Assembly: GCF_024170165.1 (NCBI RefSeq)
Contig: NZ_JALJXP010000021.1
Location: forward strand, 1-54,835
DNA from: Pseudomonas nitroreducens
GTDB taxonomy: Bacteria > Pseudomonadota > Gammaproteobacteria > Pseudomonadales > Pseudomonadaceae
Length of the DNA stretch: 54,835 nucleotides
Reading direction: 5' to 3'
Positions 49,660 to 54,835 of the stretch are shown here, piece after piece (position 1 is the stretch's first letter; each line of letters opens with the position of its first letter). The translations under genes were made by a program, and so were the position numbers. Below the pieces are notes generated by a model. It did no database searches and was not told the origin of the DNA. It saw nothing but the letters and a program-made list of their open reading frames with translations.

Positions 49660-51633
49660 ATGTCCCGTCTTTCCGCTGCTGTGCTGCTCGCCAGCCTCTG
49701 CCCTGGCCTGCTGCTCGCCGCCGAACAGCCCAAGCCGCCGACTTCCTTCACCCAGACCGCCCAGGAGCAGGTGCGTCAGTCGCTGCCGTTCAGTGACCGC
49801 GCCGATTTCGAGCGGGTGGAGAAGGGCCTGATCAAGCGCCCCGAGAACCTGGTGATCAAGAACGAGGACGGCAGCGTCGCCTGGCAACTGGGCGGCTACG
49901 ACTTCCTCAAGGCCGCCAGGGACGTCGCCAGCGTCAACCCGAGCCTGATGCGCCAGGCCCAGCTGAACCTGAGCTACGGTCTGTTCAAGGTCACCGACGG
50001 CATTTACCAGGTGCGCGGCTTTGACCTGGCCAACACCACCTTCATCGAAGGCAAGACCGGCTGGATCGTCATCGACACCCTGACCACCCCGGCGACCTCC
50101 AAGGCTGCCTACGCCCTGGTCAGCCAGGAACTGGGGCAGAAGCCGATCCGCGCGATCATCTACAGCCACGCGCACATCGACCATTTCGGTGGGGTGAAGG
50201 GGCTGGTGACCCAGGAGCAGGTCGACAAGGGCGAGGTGCAGATCATCGCGCCCAAGGGCTTCATGGAGGCGGCGATCAAGGAGAACGTGCTGGCCGGCAA
50301 CGCCATGCTGCGTCGCGCCACCTACCAGTACGGCACCATGCTGCCGCAGGGCGCGGAAGGCCACGTCGACATGGCCATCGGCAAGGCCGTCGCCAAGGGC
50401 CCGATGACCATCATCGCGCCGACCAAGACCGTCGACGGTTCGCTGGTGGAGATGGACATCGATGGCGTGCCCTTCACCTTCCAGAACACCCCGGGCACCG
50501 AATCGCCGGCGGAGATGAACGTCTGGCTGCCGCAGCAGAAGGCGCTGCTGATGGCCGAGAACGTCACCGCCACCCTGCACAACCTCTACACCCTGCGCGG
50601 CGCCGAGACCCGCGACCCGCTGGGTTGGAGCAAGTACATCAACGAGGCGCTGCACCGTTTCGGTGACAAGGCCGAGGTGATGTTCGCCGTGCACAACTGG
50701 CCGCGCTGGGGGCACGAGGACATCGTCCGCACCCTGGAAAAGCAGCGTGACATGTACGGCTACCTGAACGACCAGACCCTGCACCTGGCCAACAACGGGG
50801 TGACCATCAATCAGATCCACGAGCGCCTGAAAGTGCCGCCGGAGCTGGCCAACGAGTGGTTCAACCGCGGCTACCACGGCAGTGTCAGCCACAACGTGCG
50901 CGCGGTGGTGAACAAGTACCTGGGCTACTACGACAGCAACCCGGCGACCCTGAACCCGCTGGCGCCGGAGGACTCGGCGGTGAAGTACGTCGAGTTCATG
51001 GGCGGCGCCGATCACCTGCTGCAGATGGCCAGGGCTTCGTTCGACAAGGGCGAGTACCGCTGGGTGGTGGAAGTGGTCAACAAGCTGGTCTTTGCCGATC
51101 CGGGTAACCAGGCCGCGCGCAACCTGCAGGCCGATGCCCTGGAGCAGCTCGGCTACCAGGCGGAGAACGCCGGCTGGCGCAACAGCTACCTGACGGCCGC
51201 GCAGGAACTGCGCAATGGCGTGCCGCGCGACATGCCGACCATGAAATCGGGCAGCCCCGATGCGCTGGCGGCGATGGATACCGGCCTGCTGTTCGACTAC
51301 CTCGGCGTGCGCCTGAACGCCGAGAAGGCCGAGGGCGAGGACTTCGCCATCAACCTGGTGCTGCCGGACAAGAACGAGCAGTACCTGCTGGAGCTGAAGA
51401 ACTCGCACCTGAACAACATCAGGGGCGTGCAGAGCGAGAACGCCGGGCAGACCGTGACCATCGACCGCGCCGACCTCAACCGCCTGATGCTCAAGCAGGT
51501 CTCGCCGGTGCGTCTGGTGTTCGAGGGCAAGCTCAAGAGCTCGGGCAACCCGCTGCTGCTGGCCAAGCTGTTCGGCATGCTGGAAGACTTCAACTTCTGG
51601 TTCGACATCGTCACCCCGCCGCAGAAGAGCTGA
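49660..51633 (+). CDS. sdsA1: SdsA1-type secreted alkylsulfatase
   Basis: A 657-residue metallo-beta-lactamase-fold sulfatase that splits primary alkyl sulfates such as SDS. A signal peptide (about 1-20) is present. The zinc motif HAHIDH is at 170-175, one residue off the numbering of P. aeruginosa SdsA1. Further motifs: [27 protein letters not shown] and the dimerisation/SCP2-like C-terminal domain (about 535-657). It is divergent from the LysR gene. Growth on SDS as carbon or sulfur source is the usual role. Confidence 0.93.
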   Translation: MSRLSAAVLLASLCPGLLLAAEQPKPPTSFTQTAQEQVRQSLPFSDRADFERVEKGLIKRPENLVIKNEDGSVAWQLGGYDFLKAARDVASVNPSLMRQAQLNLSYGLFKVTDGIYQVRGFDLANTTFIEGKTGWIVIDTLTTPATSKAAYALVSQELGQKPIRAIIYSHAHIDHFGGVKGLVTQEQVDKGEVQIIAPKGFMEAAIKENVLAGNAMLRRATYQYGTMLPQGAEGHVDMAIGKAVAKGPMTIIAPTKTVDGSLVEMDIDGVPFTFQNTPGTESPAEMNVWLPQQKALLMAENVTATLHNLYTLRGAETRDPLGWSKYINEALHRFGDKAEVMFAVHNWPRWGHEDIVRTLEKQRDMYGYLNDQTLHLANNGVTINQIHERLKVPPELANEWFNRGYHGSVSHNVRAVVNKYLGYYDSNPATLNPLAPEDSAVKYVEFMGGADHLLQMARASFDKGEYRWVVEVVNKLVFADPGNQAARNLQADALEQLGYQAENAGWRNSYLTAAQELRNGVPRDMPTMKSGSPDALAAMDTGLLFDYLGVRLNAEKAEGEDFAINLVLPDKNEQYLLELKNSHLNNIRGVQSENAGQTVTIDRADLNRLMLKQVSPVRLVFEGKLKSSGNPLLLAKLFGMLEDFNFWFDIVTPPQKS

Positions 51634-51740
51634 TCCCTTCCTGACCCGCGCGGCCTGTCCCCGCCAGACCGCGTTTCTCCTGGATGGCACAATGCGATGA
51701 TTGCATTGTGCCATTGTTTTTTTCGCGCTCAGTCTGCACC

Positions 51741-52502
51741 ATGCCACCCCTGCGCCCGCAGCTGGTTGCCGGCGCTCGCAGTCGAGTAGTCGCGATCGTG
51801 CTCAGCCGTTGTTCCAGGGTGTTGCGTCGTTGCTGGCCGGGGCCGTTGGTCCTGGTGCTGGTGACGTCGCTCGGCGTCCTGGCGGGGGCGCAGCAGGTCG
51901 AGTGGGACTTCAACCTGATCAGCCAGCAATCCACTCGGCTTTACGGGCCGCTGGGGGATGGCCAGGTGCGCATCGATGCCTGGCAGAAGCTGCTCGCGCA
52001 GCAGTCCGCTTCTTCGGAACGCGACCAGCTGCAGGCGGTCAATCGCTTCTTCAACGACCAGCTGCGCTTCACCGATGACCTGAGCCTCTGGCACGAAGTG
52101 GATTACTGGGCCACGCCGGTGGAGGCGCTGCTCAAGGGGGCCGGCGATTGCGAGGATTTCGCCATCGCCAAGTACATCAGCCTGCGACACCTGGGCGTGC
52201 CGGCACAGAAGCTGCGCATTACCTACGTCAAGGCGCTGCGCCTGAACCAGGCGCACATGGTGCTCACGTATTACCCACGGCCCGACGCCGTGCCGCTGGT
52301 GCTGGACAACCTGATCGGCAGCATCCTGCCGGCCAGCCAGCGCAGCGACCTGCAGCCGGTCTACGCGTTCAACGGCGAGGGCCTGTGGCTCGCCGGCAAT
52401 GGCGCGGGCGGCGGCAAGCAGGTGGGCGACAGCAAGCGCCTGTCGCGCTGGCAGGACCTGCTGAAGAAGATGAAGGCCGAAGGCTTCCCTCTGGACGAGT
52501 AG
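51741..52502 (+). CDS. lapG: Periplasmic cysteine protease LapG
   Basis: A 253-residue transglutaminase-like cysteine protease that cuts large surface adhesins at their N-terminus to free biofilm cells. The signal or anchor helix is at about 34-50. The triad is Cys137 (GAGDCEDFA, whose acidic residues also bind calcium), His172 (QAHMVL) and Asp189 (LVLDNL). Followed after 60 bp by lapD. The ATG at 51,741 is chosen because it is closer to the known length; one at 51,684 is also open. No adhesin gene is in the window. Confidence 0.9.
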   Translation: MPPLRPQLVAGARSRVVAIVLSRCSRVLRRCWPGPLVLVLVTSLGVLAGAQQVEWDFNLISQQSTRLYGPLGDGQVRIDAWQKLLAQQSASSERDQLQAVNRFFNDQLRFTDDLSLWHEVDYWATPVEALLKGAGDCEDFAIAKYISLRHLGVPAQKLRITYVKALRLNQAHMVLTYYPRPDAVPLVLDNLIGSILPASQRSDLQPVYAFNGEGLWLAGNGAGGGKQVGDSKRLSRWQDLLKKMKAEGFPLDE

Positions 52503-52562
52503 CCGCGGAATCCATAGCTGCACCGACACGCATAGCTCCCGCGGGGGGAGCCTGGAGACACG

Positions 52563-54506
52563 ATGTCCCTGTTCAAACAGTTGTTGATCGCCATCTGCCT
52601 GTTCCTGGTGGTCGCCTTCAGCGGCAGCTTCATGGTCGGCCTGGAAAGCTCGCGCGAGCAGTACGGCAACCAGCTGCGCTCCCACGCTCAGGACGCGGCC
52701 ACCGCGCTGGGCCTGTCGTTGACGCCGAACATCGATGACCCGGCGATGGTCGAGCTGATGGTCAGCTCGATCTTCGACAGCGGCTACTTCGAGAGCATCC
52801 GGGTGATCGACCTGGCCACCGGCAAGGTCATGGTGGAGCGCACCGGGGTGCCCGACGCGGTGGCGGCCAAGGTGCCGCAGTGGTTCATCGCGCTGATCAA
52901 CCTGCACTCGGCCGGTGGCGACGCCATTGTCAGCCGCGGCTGGACCCAGGCAGCGCGGGTCGAGGTGCTCAGCCACCCGATGTTCGCCATCGCCAAGCTC
53001 TGGCAGAGTGCCCTGGGCAGCCTGCTCTGGCTGGTGCTGTGCGGCATCGCCAGCGCCGTGCTCGGCGCCTTCCTGCTGCGCCGCCAGCTCAAGCCGCTGG
53101 ACTATATGGTGGAGCAGTCCCACGCCATCGCCCGTCGCGAATTCCTCAGCCTGCCGGAACTGCCGCGCACCCCCGAGCTGCGCCGCGTGGTGCAGGCCAT
53201 GAACCAGATGGTGGAGAAACTCAAGGCGCTGTTCCAGGAGCAGGCCCAGCGCAGCGAACGCCTGCGCGACGAGGCCTACCAGGACAGCCTGACCGGGCTG
53301 GGCAACCGACGCTTCTTCGACATGCAGCTGAACAACCGGCTGAGTGCCGAGGACCAGGTCAGCAGCGGCGTGCTGCTGGTGCTGCGGGTCAACGATCTGG
53401 CCGGGTTGAACCAGCGCCTGGGTGGCCAGCGCGTCGACCAGTTGCTCAAGGCGGTGGCCGACCAGCTGCGCCTGTCCGGGCAGGGCCTGGGCGCCGGTCT
53501 GACCCTGGCGCGCAGCCGTGGCGGCGAGTTCGTGATGCTGGCGCCGGGGCTGATGCCCGAGGACGCGCCAGCGCTGGCAATGCGCCTTGAAGGCATGCTT
53601 GCTGCGCTGGTCACCACCGGTGCCAGCGATGTCAGCCCGGTGGCCTGCCTGGGGCTGGTGCCGTTCGTTTCCGGTGAGTCGGCGCAGGTGCTGTTGCAGC
53701 GCGCGGACGAGGCGCTGGTGCAGGCCGAGCGGCAGAACGACAGCTGCTGGGCTTTCCTCCAGGGTGGCGCCAAGCCGGTTGCCGAGGAGCGCCACAGCTG
53801 GCACCAACTGCTGGACGAGGCGCTGATGCACAAGCGTTTCCAGTTGCACTTCCAGGCGGTGGTGTCCTGCGCCGACCCGCAGGTGGTGCTGCATTACAAG
53901 GTGCTTTCGCGCCTGCCGGACGGGCAGGGCGGCAGCATCGCCGCCGGGCGCTTCCTGCCCTGGCTGGACCGCTTCGGCTGGACCGCGCGGCTGGACCTGC
54001 TGATGCTCGAAAGCGTGCTGGCCGACATGGCCAAACACAACCGCCCGCTGGCGCTGAACCTGTCCGCTGCGCTGCTGCGCGATGAATGGGCGACCACCCG
54101 TGTGTTCGACCTGCTGCGCCAGCACCCGCAATTCGCCGGGCGCCTGACCCTGGAGCTGGAAGAAGACCAGTTGCCGGCGCAACCGGTGCTCGAAGCGCTG
54201 ACCCGCCGCCTTGGCGAGCTGGGTTATCGCCTCAGCCTGCAGCATTTCGGCGGGCGCTTCAGCATGATCGGCAACCTGGCGCGGCTGGGGCTGGCGTACC
54301 TCAAGGTCGATGGCAGCCATATCCGCCATATCGATCAGGAGAACGACAAGCGGCTGTTCATCGAGGCCATGCAGCGCGCGGCGCACAGCATCGACCTGCC
54401 GCTGATCGCCGAGCGCGTGGAGACGGCGGGGGAGTTCCGCGTGCTGAAGGAGATGGGGATCCAGGGCGTGCAGGGGCAGCTGTTTGGCGGGCCGGCGCCG
54501 TGGTGA
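52563..54506 (+). CDS. lapD: c-di-GMP receptor LapD
   Basis: A 647-residue inner-membrane receptor. It has a first helix (about 5-25), a periplasmic output domain (about 26-150), a second helix (about 153-172), HAMP, a degenerate GGDEF domain (RGGEF in place of GGDEF) and an EAL-type domain with KVLSRL in place of EAL. Loss of both catalytic motifs is normal for LapD: it binds c-di-GMP and then sequesters LapG so the adhesin stays on the cell. Partner of the gene just upstream. Confidence 0.93.
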   Translation: MSLFKQLLIAICLFLVVAFSGSFMVGLESSREQYGNQLRSHAQDAATALGLSLTPNIDDPAMVELMVSSIFDSGYFESIRVIDLATGKVMVERTGVPDAVAAKVPQWFIALINLHSAGGDAIVSRGWTQAARVEVLSHPMFAIAKLWQSALGSLLWLVLCGIASAVLGAFLLRRQLKPLDYMVEQSHAIARREFLSLPELPRTPELRRVVQAMNQMVEKLKALFQEQAQRSERLRDEAYQDSLTGLGNRRFFDMQLNNRLSAEDQVSSGVLLVLRVNDLAGLNQRLGGQRVDQLLKAVADQLRLSGQGLGAGLTLARSRGGEFVMLAPGLMPEDAPALAMRLEGMLAALVTTGASDVSPVACLGLVPFVSGESAQVLLQRADEALVQAERQNDSCWAFLQGGAKPVAEERHSWHQLLDEALMHKRFQLHFQAVVSCADPQVVLHYKVLSRLPDGQGGSIAAGRFLPWLDRFGWTARLDLLMLESVLADMAKHNRPLALNLSAALLRDEWATTRVFDLLRQHPQFAGRLTLELEEDQLPAQPVLEALTRRLGELGYRLSLQHFGGRFSMIGNLARLGLAYLKVDGSHIRHIDQENDKRLFIEAMQRAAHSIDLPLIAERVETAGEFRVLKEMGIQGVQGQLFGGPAPW

Positions 54507-54835
54507 TCAGCGTTTGTGCTGGCGATGCCGGCGTGGCCGGCTGGCGGTTTGCGAGCAATAACGATGGCGTCCCGCTCGCTCCTACAGGTCGGTGACGGAG
54601 TTCATGGTTGCGTAGGAGCGGACTTTGTCCGCGATGCTTTTGCTTCGGGTTAGGAGTTTTGCGCCGCTTCGGCGTGCGCGGATGCATTCGGTTTCGCCCC
54701 CTCGGGCGAGTTACTTTTCCAAACGCCGAAAAGTAACCAAAAGGCTTGCCCCGGACATCCGGTTTTTCGCTTAGGCGAAAAATTCCCTCGTTGAAGCGAA
54801 GTTTCAGGGGCCCGCCGCGAAGGGCCATCCCTGGC
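54507..54835. repeat. Repeat-rich right end, no gene
   Basis: After lapD come REP elements (GCTCCTAC at about 54,579 and GTAGGAGCG at about 54,614), then a common Pseudomonas dispersed sequence (GAAAAGTAACCAAAAGGCTT) and CTCGTTGAAGCGAAGTTTCA up to the end. The last 65 bases match in inverted orientation the first 87 bases of the window. No gene is supported. Confidence 0.7.

Noticed and set aside
49606..51747. 713-residue open frame on the minus strand
   Set aside because: Antisense to the SdsA1-like gene, with low-complexity His/Gln/Val content typical of shadow frames.
51729..54386. 885-residue open frame on the minus strand
   Set aside because: It is antisense to lapG and lapD, which have clear motifs; long open antisense frames are usual at this GC.

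Overview
The window reads as chromosome of a high-GC Pseudomonas, close in gene content to the P. aeruginosa / P. nitroreducens / P. citronellolis group. This rests on the lapG-lapD pair, an SdsA1-type alkylsulfatase, a PhaG-like transacylase, DUF2790, and many dispersed GTAGGAGCG-type REP repeats. No species can be fixed from the sequence alone.

1-10.7 kb is core-like: DoxX and ferric-reductase-like membrane proteins, an OmpR-type two-component system divergent from a DUF2790 protein and a DipZ-type disulfide reductase, a DUF4410 lipoprotein, a frameshifted membrane gene, a 7TMR-DISM diguanylate cyclase and small unknown genes. 10.78-26.59 kb is a lower-GC genomic island. Its right end is an intact tRNA-Gly(CCC) gene, and its left end is an 18-bp copy of the tRNA 3' end. 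It carries an orphan HipA-like kinase, a fused SF1 helicase-nuclease, and a Shango-like anti-phage operon (TerB protein, BrxD-like ATPase, Lhr-like helicase). That operon continues into a 96-aa protein and a TerB-like/BRCT protein. The right flank of the island is a scrap heap: a degenerate IS1182-type transposase fragment, a MbcA/ParS/Xre antitoxin whose RES toxin is cut to 15 codons, an SDR lacking the usual catalytic Tyr/Lys, and the front of a tRNA-side integrase joined to a membrane-protein tail.

26.7-37.2 kb is core again: PhaG-like transacylase, a solute-binding protein paired with an HD-GYP phosphodiesterase, two L,D-transpeptidases, rsuA, a CWC protein, and a DUF4824/DUF2157 pair. 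37.4-47.8 kb is a guanidine-utilisation operon. A guanidine-I (ykkC) riboswitch leads an ABC transporter, two DUF1989 proteins (carboxyguanidine deiminase subunits), a urea/guanidine carboxylase and allophanate hydrolase. Its longer gene junctions hold paired palindromic repeats, and a REP pair lies in frame inside the carboxylase. 48-54.5 kb holds DUF1145, a small lipoprotein, a LysR regulator divergent from an SdsA1-like sulfatase, and lapG-lapD, the c-di-GMP switch for adhesin retention.

The strongest lead for something new is the Shango-like operon: a membrane-anchored TerB protein with a repeated linear motif, plus the two extra downstream genes, next to a divergent helicase-nuclease, all inside a tRNA-bounded island.
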